A stretch of 64,000 nt of DNA from Sphaerosporella brunnea (GCA_008704415.1 VXIS01000049.1:143348-207347), one strand, 5' to 3'. Shown: positions 22,902 to 33,163, counted from the stretch's first letter. Notes: a model not told the origin generated them from the letters alone. A program made the numbers and translations.

Positions 22902-25900
22902 TACTAGCCACAAGACCCATACTGTCTACCACTACCTGGATCATCGATTCAGGAGCATCTGAGCATATGTGTAACGATATCAACTGCTTTCTTCAAAAAA
23001 CCTTAGCAGCGACAAACTACAAGGTCAAACTCGGCGACGAATCTGAGTTATCGGCATCTTACGTCGGAACCGCATACATCGACGGAATACCCCTACACCA
23101 CGTACTACTAGTGCCTGAATTTCGTCTATCTTTAGTCTCAGTTTCACGACTGGACAAAGAAGGTTACAAATCCGTATTTAGTGATGGAAAAGCCACAATC
23201 ACCGATGAGAGAGATCGGACTCTGTTTGCAGCTACCGAAGAGCGTGGCCTCTACAGAATCTATTCGAAGAAGCATGATGCTTTGGTGACTACTCGATCAG
23301 GGAAGAAGACACTTCCACCACGAGATCGAAAGCACTGCATACGACCTCCAGATGAGGATATATCTCCACAGGAGACATTGATGGGCTTGATACCATCCGA
23401 AGATCCTACTAGGGTGATGCGCTTGATAGCATCTGAAAACCCTAGTAAGGTGACGTCTGAAAAGACATTGATGGGCTTGATACCATCCGAAGATCCTACT
23501 AGGGTGATGCGCTTGATAGCATCTGAAGACCCTAGTAAGGAAACGTCCGAAGAGACACTGATGCGCTTGACAGCACCCAGAAAACCTGCTAAGGTAACAT
23601 CTCCACACGAGATAGATAAAGATCTACTAGGATCTGAAGAAGCCGCAAGCAGCGTATCCACGCAAAACGCCGCAATATGGCATAGGAGACTAGCTCACCT
23701 TAACCACGCATCTATGAAGAAGCTACTCGGATCTCAGATCCCAAGCCTGAATTGCGATATATGCATCATAGCTAAACAAACTCAGAAGTTTGATAGAACG
23801 CAGCAAAAGAGAGCGACGAAGCCATACGAATTCATCCACTCAGACCTATGTGGACCCCTTAAAACAAGCATCGGAGGAGCATCATACTACATCGTGTATA
23901 TTGACGATCTCACCAGATATACTGAAGTCTGTTTCCTGGTCACGAAAAACGCCCCCGAAATCATCTCGAAGTTTAAGGGCTTTCAAGCAGCGATCCAGAA
24001 CAAGGGCTACTCCATTCAACGCTTTCGCTGCGACAATGGGGGTGGTGAATACAACAACACCGAATTCCAGAAGGTTCTGACAGACTCGGGAATCCGCTAC
24101 GAACCTGCTCCTGCCTACACGCAGCATAAGAATGGCGTAGCCGAGAGGATGATCCGGACTATCAATACCAAGGCTCGCTGCATGCTACTGGATGCTAAGC
24201 TCCCTATGCGATTCTGGGCTGAAGCCGTAAGGACAGCAGTCTATCTCCACCGGCGGACCCCAACTGCAGCCTGTAGCCACATGACACCATACGAAATGCT
24301 ATTTGGTGAGAAATCTCCACTACAGCATCTTCGGCGTTTTGGCTGTATTGCCTACAAATTCGTCCCGAAAGAGCAACGCAAGGACAAGAAGTTTGGTATA
24401 CGATCGCGACCCTGCATGATGCTAGGATACGTCCACGACACCACTAAGATCTGGCGTATATGGGACTTCAACCGTGGCTTACACGGTGGAGCTGTCGAAT
24501 GCTCGAATGTCGTCTTCAGAGAAGATCAAAACGGCTACAGTACCCCAGAAAACGACGATGATGACGTCAATTTTCCTACTGATGACGATGACGTAAGCGA
24601 ATCTGATGATAACGCTGTCACTCACTCCCGTCAAGCAGCAAATGCCATCATAGTCGAAAAGGCCAATCGAGGGGGGAGTGACGAAGTTGATCCGATTAGC
24701 CTTCGCTATGAGCCAGATCCCACCTCTCTCAAAGAAGCTATGACGAGCATCCACAAAGCCTCCTGGATCGACGCAATGAAAGAAGAGTGGAAGTCGCTGC
24801 TAGACAACCACACCTTTGAATTCGAAGCAACTCCGAAAGCCATCGAAATCGCAACTCCGAAAGCCATCGGAAGCAGATGGGTGTTTAGGACAAAACTCAA
24901 CCCAGATGGGACTACGAAATTCAAAGCCAGACTAGTCATCAAGGGATACGAGCAAGTCAAAGGCATCGACTTCAACGAAACCTACGCTCCTGTCTCGAAG
25001 CTCTCAACCCTTCGCATGCTATTGGCCATAAGCGCCCAGAAAGGCTGGAAAATCGACCACATGGACGTTAAATCAGCTTTCCTTAACCCTGAGATCGATA
25101 ACGACAACGTCTACATGAGCTTACCGCAGGGTATAGAAGAAGTTGATCCCTCGCTATCAAGCTCTACCGTACGACTGAGAAAAGCTCTTTACGGCCTTAA
25201 GCAAGCTCCGAAGCTCTGGTATGACAACATCAACCAGTTCCTGCTATCTCTCGAGTTTACTCAATCCACTGCGGATCCGAATCTCTACATCACAGATAAG
25301 GCTCTACTGCTACTCTACGTCGACGACATCCTCATCATCCATACCAAGCAGCATGGCAGTAGAGGAGACGAAATCAAGCGACAACTCAATGAGCGATACA
25401 AGATGACAGACCTGGGTCAAGTGCAGAGGTTCCTAGGCCTAGAGATTGGACGAAGCTCAGCTGGCATAACTCTTAGCCAATCGACGTATATACACTCCAT
25501 CATCCGAAGATTCGATCTTGAAAACGCCAAAGAAACCGCTTCACCGATGGATGCAAACGTCGATCTTGACAACCCCCTATGCAACGACAAGCAGGTGTCA
25601 GATACGACTCTATACCAGTCTATGGTCGGATCTCTCATGTATGCGGCACTAGGCACTAGGCCAGATATTGCATTCTGCGTCACAGTCTTGAGCAAATACA
25701 ACGCCAACCCTCTACAGATGCATCTAACAGCTGCGAAACGAGCTCTACGATACCTCAAGAAGACATCGAAATACGGACTACACTTCCCTAGCATCGAGCA
25801 GCATAATACCAGCATAGTAGGCTTCACTGACTCAGACTGGGCTGGGAGCACTGGAAGCAGAAAGTCGATCGGCGGATACGTCTTTCAGATGAATGAGGGA

Positions 25901-26305
25901 TCCATATCCTGGCAAGCGAAGTCACAGACAGTTGTCGCCCTATCGACGTTAGAAGCTGAATATATCGCCTGCTCGGACGCAACTCGAGAAGCCATCTGGC
26001 TTCGACGCCTGCAAGCCGAAATCGATCGACTCGGAGATCCCACGAAATCGACGCCGACACCTATAAGCTGCGACAACCAGGGAGCCTTGAAGCTTATAGC
26101 CACTGGAGTTCTGAAAGCAAAGACAAAGCACATAGACATCAAGTTCCACCATGCTAGAGACGAGCAAGAGAAGGGGCACGTCAAGTTCGACTACATAGCA
26201 TCTGAAGACAACATAGCAGACCTGCTAACGAAAGGCCTTCCGACTCCTCGACACCAAATGCTGACTAGCAAGCTTGGACTTTACGAAGTGGAGGACACTA
26301 CCTAG
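22850..26305 (+). CDS. copia Pol (PR-IN-RT-RNase H)
   Basis: Open in the gag frame from the codon after the TGA; the first Met is at 22967, already past the protease active site IDSGASEH (Asp at 22946-22948), so an independent start would lose protease. Integrase has the His/Cys finger (HRRLAHLNH...CDICIIAK) and a DDE set at SDLCGPL, CDNGGGEY and NGVAER. Reverse transcriptase shows FKARLVIKGYEQ, MDVKSAFL, LYGLKQAPKLWYD and YVDD (near 25316). RNase H shows TDSDWAG, LSTLEAEY, CDNQGA and KHIDIKFH. All key residues are present. Between protease and integrase lies a tandem repeat. Stop TAG abuts the polypurine tract. Confidence 0.95.
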   Translation, partial: RLRTSALTASTSLGAEVLLATRPILSTTTWIIDSGASEHMCNDINCFLQKTLAATNYKVKLGDESELSASYVGTAYIDGIPLHHVLLVPEFRLSLVSVSRLDKEGYKSVFSDGKATITDERDRTLFAATEERGLYRIYSKKHDALVTTRSGKKTLPPRDRKHCIRPPDEDISPQETLMGLIPSEDPTRVMRLIASENPSKVTSEKTLMGLIPSEDPTRVMRLIASEDPSKETSEETLMRLTAPRKPAKVTSPHEIDKDLLGSEEAASSVSTQNAAIWHRRLAHLNHASMKKLLGSQIPSLNCDICIIAKQTQKFDRTQQKRATKPYEFIHSDLCGPLKTSIGGASYYIVYIDDLTRYTEVCFLVTKNAPEIISKFKGFQAAIQNKGYSIQRFRCDNGGGEYNNTEFQKVLTDSGIRYEPAPAYTQHKNGVAERMIRTINTKARCMLLDAKLPMRFWAEAVRTAVYLHRRTPTAACSHMTPYEMLFGEKSPLQHLRRFGCIAYKFVPKEQRKDKKFGIRSRPCMMLGYVHDTTKIWRIWDFNRGLHGGAVECSNVVFREDQNGYSTPENDDDDVNFPTDDDDVSESDDNAVTHSRQAANAIIVEKANRGGSDEVDPISLRYEPDPTSLKEAMTSIHKASWIDAMKEEWKSLLDNHTFEFEATPKAIEIATPKAIGSRWVFRTKLNPDGTTKFKARLVIKGYEQVKGIDFNETYAPVSKLSTLRMLLAISAQKGWKIDHMDVKSAFLNPEIDNDNVYMSLPQGIEEVDPSLSSSTVRLRKALYGLKQAPKLWYDNINQFLLSLEFTQSTADPNLYITDKALLLLYVDDILIIHTKQHGSRGDEIKRQLNERYKMTDLGQVQRFLGLEIGRSSAGITLSQSTYIHSIIRRFDLENAKETASPMDANVDLDNPLCNDKQVSDTTLYQSMVGSLMYAALGTRPDIAFCVTVLSKYNANPLQMHLTAAKRALRYLKKTSKYGLHFPSIEQHNTSIVGFTDSDWAGSTGSRKSIGGYVFQMNEGSISWQAKSQTVVALSTLEAEYIACSDATREAIWLRRLQAEIDRLGDPTKSTPTPISCDNQGALKLIATGVLKAKTKHIDIKFHHARDEQEKGHVKFDYIASEDNIADLLTKGLPTPRHQMLTSKLGLYEVEDTT
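23372..23610 (+). repeat. 90-bp in-frame tandem repeat in Pol linker
   Basis: Two full 30-codon units (23372-23461, 23462-23551) and a diverged partial third, each beginning TLMGLIPSEDPTRVMRLIAS or similar. Lies between protease and integrase, so it lengthens a linker without touching a domain. An expansion by slippage or unequal crossing-over is likely. Confidence 0.9.
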
Positions 26306-26318
26306 AAAGAGGGGGGGG
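26306..26318 (+). other. polypurine tract
   Basis: AAAGAGGGGGGGG ends at the first base before the 3' LTR; it primes plus-strand DNA synthesis. The pol stop codon is directly upstream. Confidence 0.92.
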
Positions 26319-26518
26319 TGTTGGAAAACGAGCTTTCTAGGTGTGACGGGACGAGTGGATAAGGGTCGAGGTGGGACTGAGTGATATCCAGTGAAGCTGT
26401 GAGATGGTGTCTATACGTAGCTAGGCTAGCATGAAAACTAAGCAATATAACCATCGCTTACCCACCATCCATCTATTCTGACTAAGCTCCATCTCTCTAC
26501 ACGTCCACACTTTTAACA
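26319..26518 (+). repeat. copia 3' LTR
   Basis: 200 bp, TGTTGG...TTTTAACA, identical to the 5' LTR except for one inserted G at the left end. Followed by the target duplication CGCAC at 26519-26523. Confidence 0.95.
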
Positions 26519-26523
26519 CGCAC

Positions 26524-28952
26524 CTTACATTGAACGACATGATGAACCCGAGGTAGTCGCGGTTGGTATAGTACCCAGACGCCGGCTTGCTCATGGGGCT
26601 TACACTGCCCAGGTTGGTATTCAGGCCGTGGATACCGACATCCCGAACGCCGCAGGAATGTCCCCAGCGCCGTGCATTCCATTGAGAACCTCTCGCACAC
26701 AAGGCTGAATCAAGCGCGGCCACTTATGGTCGGCGCTGAGGTCGACCTATTCCACGGTCGACATCAGCAACCGCTGCTCCAGGCTCGTCTGGTTCCTCTG
26801 GTCGGCGACGAAGACGGCGAGCTTGGTGTGCTCAGTGGGAGCAGTCAGTGTAGCGGCTGATGACGAGCTGAGTGCTAAGAGGTGCGCAAGACCACGCGCC
26901 ATGGGCGAAACCCACGAACTCCAACACCCCCGATGTTCTCTCCACGGTCGTTCTGGTTGGTGCGCTGGTTTTGCGCGCGCGCGATATCCATAACATGCGC
27001 CGTGTTTTCGCGGCCTTCGTTGAGGATTTGGACGTGCACGTGACGCGGGTTGCCCCGGCTTAGTGTGGACTCTGCCCCCGACTGGCTGGTGGTGCACACC
27101 GCCACGCTTCTACCGCCTGCTTCACCTCACAGGCTGTGGCCGTGGATATGCTTCGAAAATGCAGCGCTGCAAGGACGCAGCGCTCTTCCGTCGCGTTGAT
27201 TTGCCCGCGATTGCTGATGCTGTAGGCGAGATACCGAGATGTGTGCAGGCATCCGATTCCGCTCCTAGCTCGCTCCTTTGTCGTGGGGCACGCCTTGTCC
27301 AACCTCGTGTCTGGCGGTGATCGCAGAGGGGTATCTGCGTCCTTCTTCGTCGACCTTCAGTTGAAGCTCGCGGGTCCAGGTGTCCGCAACGTTCTTTTCC
27401 AACCCTTAGTTCTGAGCAACCTTCTTTGACACCGTTGCGCACATGTTGAGATGTCCTCGACGTTTCGTCGCCAGCTTTGTCCCGTTTAGGCGTGATACCT
27501 TTTCGTTGATTTCCAACAACATCCTATGATCCATCGCTGGTGAATCCTGCAGGCCTTCACAGCTGGTGTGAGCCATGATGACGATCGGCCTCTGACGTGT
27601 CCGGTCAGCAAGCGAGGCACTGCAATCGCGTAGTTACTGGCAAACCCGGTCAAGCGTTTGAAAAATTGGATTTGAGTCTCCAGTCCATGGGCGGCAACAG
27701 GGAGCAGGGGCCAAGAAGTGCCTATACGTGTTGGTACCTTTCATCCACAGCACATCACCATTGCTCCCGACTCAGGGCGTTATCTTCCTCCAAACGGAGA
27801 TGCAATGTCGAAACACAGCTATGACGAGTCAGCTCAACCTCAACCAGGATTGAACCATCCTACCATCGTTGATTGCTGATGCCTAGGAAGCCGAAGGCCC
27901 AGCGGTGGTACCAGCGTTCTCACGGGACGTGTAGCGGCGGCAGGTGGCGATTTGGCGTGCAGGCGCCGGTCAAGGCAGCCAGGAAAAACCGGATAGGTGC
28001 ACTGGACATAGCTGTGCCAGGCGTGCAAGTTCTGGGCACACGTTTGACCGCGCCAAAATCAGCAACCGAAAGTGCACCGCCTGAGTGGCAGAATGCACCG
28101 GCCCGAGTCAATCGTCCCGGTTTTGCGCGGAATATCCGAAGGCTGGCAGGTAAGCTCGCTGGCTGGGACTGCTATTCAACGTAGCAAAATTCCACCGCGC
28201 CAGACCACACGTTGAGGCTGCGGCCGCAAGCCACCATCACCGGCTTGCTGGAGCGGCTCGTGCTGCACACGCTGCGCACTGTGGAGCTGTGTCACGCGGC
28301 TATCCCAACATGCCGCACGGTCTTCACGGCATGCTGGATCTGCCAGCGTACGACTGCGACGACGCCGTAGCGGGAATCCACTACGACACGGTTACCGGTA
28401 CGTGGGTACTGCAAATTGATCATAGCAGAACCGTTGCCACGGGGAACAGGGCGTGTGTTTGGCCCCTGCTTTGTTGCGCCGTTCGGTCAGACAGGCAACA
28501 CCCGGTTCAATTGCCTCTCGCGTCGCGGGGCCCTCTGAAGTGCCTCCAAAGAAGGCGAAGTATTTCCTATGCGGCCAAGCTAACCCTTGAAATACCGACG
28601 AAGGCAACTCCGTGGTTCATCGGCTGCGATGATGTCCGAGATGTTGGTGGTCACATGTCCGAAAGCATGTTAAACTGCCAGCCTGGCCACCTACCGTGTA
28701 AATGGGGGTGTTCGCATTATTTTGTATCTGGTGTTGCTTGGGCTGCATTCAGCAAAAGATTTGGGTCCCGGATTTTTTCGGATGGGTGATTCATCGGATA
28801 TCGATCGCGTCGTGTCTAGAATGTGAGAGTTCATGGATAATTGATTCATTTTTTTGATACCACTCGCCACGCTTTGTAAGAAACAATCCAGTGAGATTTG
28901 ACCCCGGGTTCGTGCACAGGACGCTGTTTGGTGGTCGCCGTGTACAGCTAGA
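26524..28952. other. decayed sequence, no gene recognised
   Basis: The first 70 bases complete the tandem repeat unit split by copia. Minus-strand frames at 26747-27442 read like fragments of one shifted protein (RGNPRHVHVQILNEGRENTA and neighbours) but do not join into a supportable gene. No motif seen on the plus strand. Confidence 0.4.
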
Positions 28953-29396
28953 TCAACCGAGCGCCTCAACAGAGACATCAAGCCCTGTATCGCCCGTCCA
29001 CGGGACCGTAATCACGCACCGGTATCCTGGCCAGTTGTCAATGATGAGTCCGCGCACCACAGTCGAGGACAAACAGACCTGCTGCGCGCTCGCGGCGGAA
29101 GCTTTAGTGAGGCGGCGTTTTGCCTCAGACTTGCCGACACTGAGGATATGCTTCACAAAGGCGACAAAGACGTGAGCATCCCTGATGCCGGGGTACGCCC
29201 GCGAGAGGAGATCGAGGTAGATCTCCTTCTCGACATCTTCACAATCGGTCCAACTGCGAGGGTCTGAGGCTAAATCGATTGGACAAAGAGCGCGCACATC
29301 CTCCGCTATCTCTTTGAACTCCGCCGCTGTTATCCCGGCGCGACCAAGTGATCTCGCAAGCCGCTGGCCCCATTTGGTCTGCAGATAGGTTGTCAT
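28953..29396 (-). CDS. hypothetical protein, 147 aa
   Basis: Starts at an ATG in fair context (TACAATGAC) and encodes a soluble, mixed-charge protein (TKWGQRLARSLGRAGITAAE, DVEKEIYLDLLSRAYPGIRD). Residues 20-110 look alpha-helical and read like genuine protein, but I recognise no family, cysteine motif, signal peptide or membrane segment. The C-terminus after residue 110 is less protein-like, so a splice site or a break may lie there. It could be a fragment of a larger gene. Flanked by a LINE 3' end on one side and nothing recognisable on the other. Confidence 0.4.
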   Translation of the reverse strand: MTTYLQTKWGQRLARSLGRAGITAAEFKEIAEDVRALCPIDLASDPRSWTDCEDVEKEIYLDLLSRAYPGIRDAHVFVAFVKHILSVGKSEAKRRLTKASAASAQQVCLSSTVVRGLIIDNWPGYRCVITVPWTGDTGLDVSVEALG

Positions 29397-29654
29397 TGTA
29401 CGCTCTGCTGATGGTTAGTTCATATTGTACGCGCGGGAAAAAGATATTCCGGCTGATATACCAACTTCGAGAAGTCCGTTGTGCAGTCAGGGGAGACACG
29501 GTGGCGGAAGTGTACCTCCATCCGGCCCTGTCAAAGCTGGATCTTTGATGGAAGTGAATAATGCAACGTAGCACGCTTTTTGTCAAGTCGACAGGTGTGG
29601 GTGACTCATTGCTAGTCAGTCGATATATCGCAATCACGAATTGGTGCCAAGCAG

Positions 29655-29668
29655 AGCCTGAAAACTAT
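29655..29668. repeat. 14-bp target-site duplication, left
   Basis: AGCCTGAAAACTAT, repeated exactly at 29812-29825 on the other side of the short LINE insertion. Confidence 0.95.
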
Positions 29669-29811
29669 TTGGTAAGACCGTGGGGACAGGATACCAGGTT
29701 TCGTATGTCCGTGATAGGCCTTTGGCCTCACTCCGATTCGCAAGATAGGAGGCACTTGGACTTACGTCCTCGTGTACGATGTATGATTTAAAACAAAACA
29801 AAACAAAACAA
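29669..29811 (+). mobile_element. 143-bp LINE 3' end (strongly truncated)
   Basis: Consists of the last part of a LINE 3' UTR with a short hairpin (AGGCCTTTGGCCT) and an (AAAAC)n tail, between perfect 14-bp target duplications. About 137 bp are shared with the 3' end of the LINE insertion at 61765-61903. A 5'-truncated non-LTR insertion made by target-primed reverse transcription; a SINE using the same 3' end is the alternative. Confidence 0.9.
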
Positions 29812-29986
29812 AGCCTGAAAACTATATCTACAAACTGAAACTCTTGGAGATTATTAACAATGTTATTGACAGGACAGTATTGGCGGTATAAGGTCAAACG
29901 AATGTTGCGTGTTGTTGCGGCGCTACGGGTATAGACTTGCGGCCCGCTGTGTCTGCATTGAGCTTCTGTCCATGTACTTGGGCGAC

Positions 29987-31323
29987 TAGTGTTGGGCACG
30001 AGACGAGACGAGACGAGATTTGAACACGGCCCGGGATGTCTTGTCTTGTGGAGAGAAAAGTCTTGCGGGCCCAGGACATGGGCGTCAGGCCCGGCGAGTA
30101 CCCGGGCTTACCATGCACGTGAGGCCTTGGAGTGGAGTTCGGTCGTTCAATTTCAATGCTATTACTCTATACATCGTCCTCCTCAGCTGCCCATTCGCCC
30201 TCGTTCACCCAGTCTGCCACTTCGACTTTGTCTTCGCGCTCCCATTCTTCCACATGCAGCTGTCCGATCCAATTCTTCACAAGAAGAAGGATGTTTGCGG
30301 TGCTGTCCCCCAGCCTGTTTCGCTTTTTGGTAATAATATCACCGGCGTGAGAGAATAGCCTTTCAGCTGGTACACTACTGGCGGGTATTGACGGATAGTG
30401 CCGAGCCATGTCTGCTAAACCACGGCGATAGCGTTGCCCATACAGCTTCCACCATTCTATACCATCAACATTCCATTGCGCCGGGGGTTCCTCTAACCAC
30501 TGGGCAGTTTCAGAGCGCTGCCGAGCAGGTTCCTGGACACCTGGTGCTGGGCCAAATAAATGCTGGAAGGGATCAACGTAGTCTTCGGATGCAGGAGACT
30601 GAGGCTGGGCCTGAGCGGGCTCTAAGACATCATGACCGCCTTTTTCATAACGTTGGCGATATATTCTTTCAAATATACCCTTTGCTTTTCGAACCTGAGC
30701 CGGAGTCCAACCAAGCCGCTGAACTGGCAGCGGGGGTCGAGAATCATGCTCAGCACGAGTGCGGTTTGATCGTCGGTCTTTTTCCAGTACTCATTGAGGA
30801 TCTCCCATCCATCGTTGCAAGCTCTTGACAACGTAGAGGGGTTTCCATTGTTCTATTCTTCCTCTTCAGTAATAAACTGTAAAAGCTGTCGCCGCAGAAT
30901 TGAATAATAGGGCAACTGCAGATGGAGCGTGGGGTATTTCGAGCCGCTGAGGGGCTCGGTAGGCTTAACAAATATTTTTAGAATTGTGTGGAGATGCGGG
31001 ACGTTTGGTGGTGAACGTGTTGTCTGAAGAAGAAAGGAAGAAAGGAAGCTATCTACTGTCCCCGCGCCTTATATCCTCTTCTCGCCTCACTCTTGTGCAC
31101 TCAACTCTAGATCCGAACCCTACATCAACGGATGGCCAACGGATCACGGCAATTCAACACGCATAGCACATCATAACTCATCACTCACGAGTACCCGGGC
31201 CTGATCGCCGCCTAATCAGATCCGTCCCGGGATATCTCCTCTCGTCCAGAAAAAACATTCGTCTCGCTCGTCATTTAGGCCCGAGACGAGTACCAGGGAT
31301 ATCTCGGCTCGTGCCCAACACTA
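29987..31323 (-). mobile_element. internally deleted hAT element, 1337 bp
   Basis: 16-bp terminal inverted repeats TAGTGTTGGGCACGAG (29987-30002) and complement (31308-31323), a hAT YARNG-type end. Subterminal ACGAG/CTCGT motifs are frequent at both ends, including a short GACGA tandem run at 30002-30016. The flanking 8-mers (TGGGCGAC, GGCAGACA) are not identical, so the target duplication is mutated or the edges are off by a base. Carries only the C-terminal part of a transposase. Confidence 0.8.
30167..30960 (-). pseudogene. hAT transposase, C-terminal third
   Basis: Reading minus from 30960: YPTLHLQLPYYSILRRQL, an in-frame TAG after EEEE, WEILNEYWKKTDD, a frame change near 30720-30740, then GWTPAQVRKAKGIFERIY, WWKLYGQRYRRGLADMA and the dimerisation block PASSVPAERLFSHAGDII followed by KNWIGQLHVEEWERE and an acidic end at 30167. 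The zinc finger and the DDE region are absent. Non-functional, though the dimerisation block itself is open. Confidence 0.8.
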
Positions 31324-32184
31324 GGCAGACAGGCTCCACAGTGTTTAATACGGCCGTGGCTCGCCTCCGATAGCAGGCAATTCAGTTGACCATCACTTTC
31401 AGCTGTGTCGCTATGCAACGCTTGTTTCATTTGATGACACTCTGCCTTCTTATAAGGTGCTTGCTCCAACTTTCCATCGGGAAAGACCAACCATTGCGTA
31501 GGCGCTACCGCGACTGCAATGCTTGGGACTCAATACAGTGCTAATGCGGGCGAAAGCATTCAGCAAAGTGTCAATGCGGAATGTCTAGGGACAGTCCCAC
31601 GTCGGACTGTCCCGCGGGCTTGCGGCTCAAGGTGCGGGGATATTGCCCGCACCAGCGCCCAAAATTTGAGATTAGAACGTGGAATTTAAGGGTTGAAATA
31701 ATTCAGACACCGTTTGTTACCGCGCGTTGTTTGTACGTCGTGTTGAGCCCTATTTGTCGCGATTAACACACCAACAACGGTACCACCGCTCCCCCGCGTT
31801 TCGCCAATCGCCAATCTCAGCGCAGCCCGCTATGTCGACGCATCAAAGTCTGTCCGCTGCGGCGCAGTATGGTTCAACCGAACTGGATGAAGGACGAAGC
31901 TTGTCCCAACCTTCTGCTGCACAGGGCCATCCGCGTCAAAGTCTCTTTACCATGCCCCGAACGATATTGACCAGAGAACGCCCTTCACTCACCGCGGAAA
32001 GCTGGTGGTGTCACGCGCTCTGTATCAAGGTGCCCTACACCACCAACCCCTCGCCGGAGAGGATGCAGAATGGTATGCTGAGCGCCTACCAGGAAGCACA
32101 TTTCGCGCGCCGGGCCCAGGTGAGACTAGCACACAACGCACTCTTCCTTCTCCAACGAGAAAGAGAAAGCCTAACCCTTGTGAG
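31324..32184. other. no gene; two strong hairpins
   Basis: No supportable coding frame. Contains a 10-bp perfect inverted repeat GGGACAGTCC (31588-31597 with 31604-31613, 6-nt loop) and, 17 bp on, GTGCGGG/CCCGCAC (31631-31651, 7-nt loop). Function unknown. Confidence 0.5.
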
Positions 32185-32330
32185 CGGCAAGATAAAATGC
32201 CTGTTTTATTCTTCTCGCACTGAGAAGGCTTGCAGTCATCAGAACAGCGTTGTTATGTAGGCATCGCCAGTCATCCACCGGCCACATGCCAGAAGCGCGC
32301 ATTACGGCCACCTCCCTCACAATATCATAC
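32185..32330. repeat. downstream flank shared with the 49.9-kb locus
   Basis: About 146 bp beginning GTGAGCGGCAA and containing GCAGTCATCAGAACAGCG recurs at 49895-50048 in the same orientation and the same place relative to a gene-family copy. Part of a duplicated unit that is larger than the gene. Confidence 0.75.
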
Positions 32331-32397
32331 AACAACCACAGTTTCTACGCCACATTCCTCAGCCTTGGAGGTAGGTATGTCTTTCACGATACAGTCG

Positions 32398-32637
32398 TTA
32401 GGTCGAGCCACGAAATGTGGACTTGATGCCGGAACCAGTGCCATTGGGTGTGATATTCCAGGCGATGTCCTTGCCTGTATATCCGGACACATGTAGGTGA
32501 ATGGACCCTGTGTTTTGCTGAACCGCCGATGCCTACGCCGGTTCCGGGGTGGCTGCGAGCCCGTCGGAATCACTGGTTTCGCCCGTGAGCTTGGGGACCT
32601 TGCGAGGATTGTCATTTGCCGGATGATGGATAGGCTT
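32398..32637 (-). pseudogene. gene-family copy C, second exon only
   Basis: Starts directly after a splice-acceptor-like TGACATCATCAGCAG and encodes NDNPRKVPKLTGE..., an in-frame TAG (EPA-stop-ASAVQQ), then HVSGYTGKDIAWNIT and FRGST before a TAA. It matches exon 2 of copies A and B. The first exon is missing: the 5' leader runs straight into the acceptor at the short shared string TGACATCAT, which in the other copies spans both the start-codon region and the acceptor. A deletion between these short repeats explains it. Function unknown. Confidence 0.75.
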
Positions 32638-32930
32638 CTGCTGATGATGTCAAGAGCAAAGGAAGAAAGAAAGAAGGAAGTGCTGCAAGACGAGATGTAG
32701 TTGATGCTATGGACCGATAGCTGTTGCTGAAGTAGGTCGAAGTGTTGATTGAAAGGTACGGAGCCTGGCGCTTGTTTCTGCCGTTTAAGAGGAAGAACCA
32801 AGCGCTAGATCCAAACTCGAAATCTGGCTTACAACTAACCCTTGGATATCTCTACAGATACCCTAGCTCTACCGTGTTACACTCGTTCATACTCGGATCC
32901 GTATAGAGTAACCGAGCATCCATACTGCAT
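32638..32930 (-). promoter_or_regulatory. family leader and promoter, copy C
   Basis: Homologous to the regions upstream of copies A and B. Contains the imperfect palindrome at 32766-32807 (GGCGCTTG...CAAGCGCTA) and the stem GGATATCTC..GATACC near 32855. Confidence 0.65.
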
Positions 32931-33163
32931 ATCTCGGCTCTCCCCGTTTCCGAGTATGAACGGGTCCCAAACCCAAATTCCTCCTAAGCCTGCCCAGTCA
33001 CCAAAACCCTATGTCCTCAAGAAACGTCGCATGCCTGACGGATCCGAACAGTTTTTGTCAATCCTTTATGATATATGGTCATACTCTAGTCGCTTCATTC
33101 CGTGTCGAGTCCAAGATGTCGGATTGGTTCCCAGATTGCTCCAACCCATCGTGTCATCATCGC

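Larger units (their letters stand above)
21656..26518 (+). mobile_element. complete young Ty1/copia retrotransposon
   Basis: A 4863-bp element with 199/200-bp LTRs that differ by one base (an extra G in the 3' LTR), a 5-bp target duplication CGCAC, a primer-binding site, gag, pol in the order protease-integrase-reverse transcriptase-RNase H, and a polypurine tract. Near-identical LTRs mean very recent insertion. Apart from the TGA between gag and pol, I see no stop or frameshift across 1,460 codons, so it may be active. Confidence 0.97.

Noticed and set aside
31588..31660. Helitron 3' end
   Set aside because: Hairpins are present but no CTRR terminus follows at the right distance and no Rep/helicase coding is nearby.
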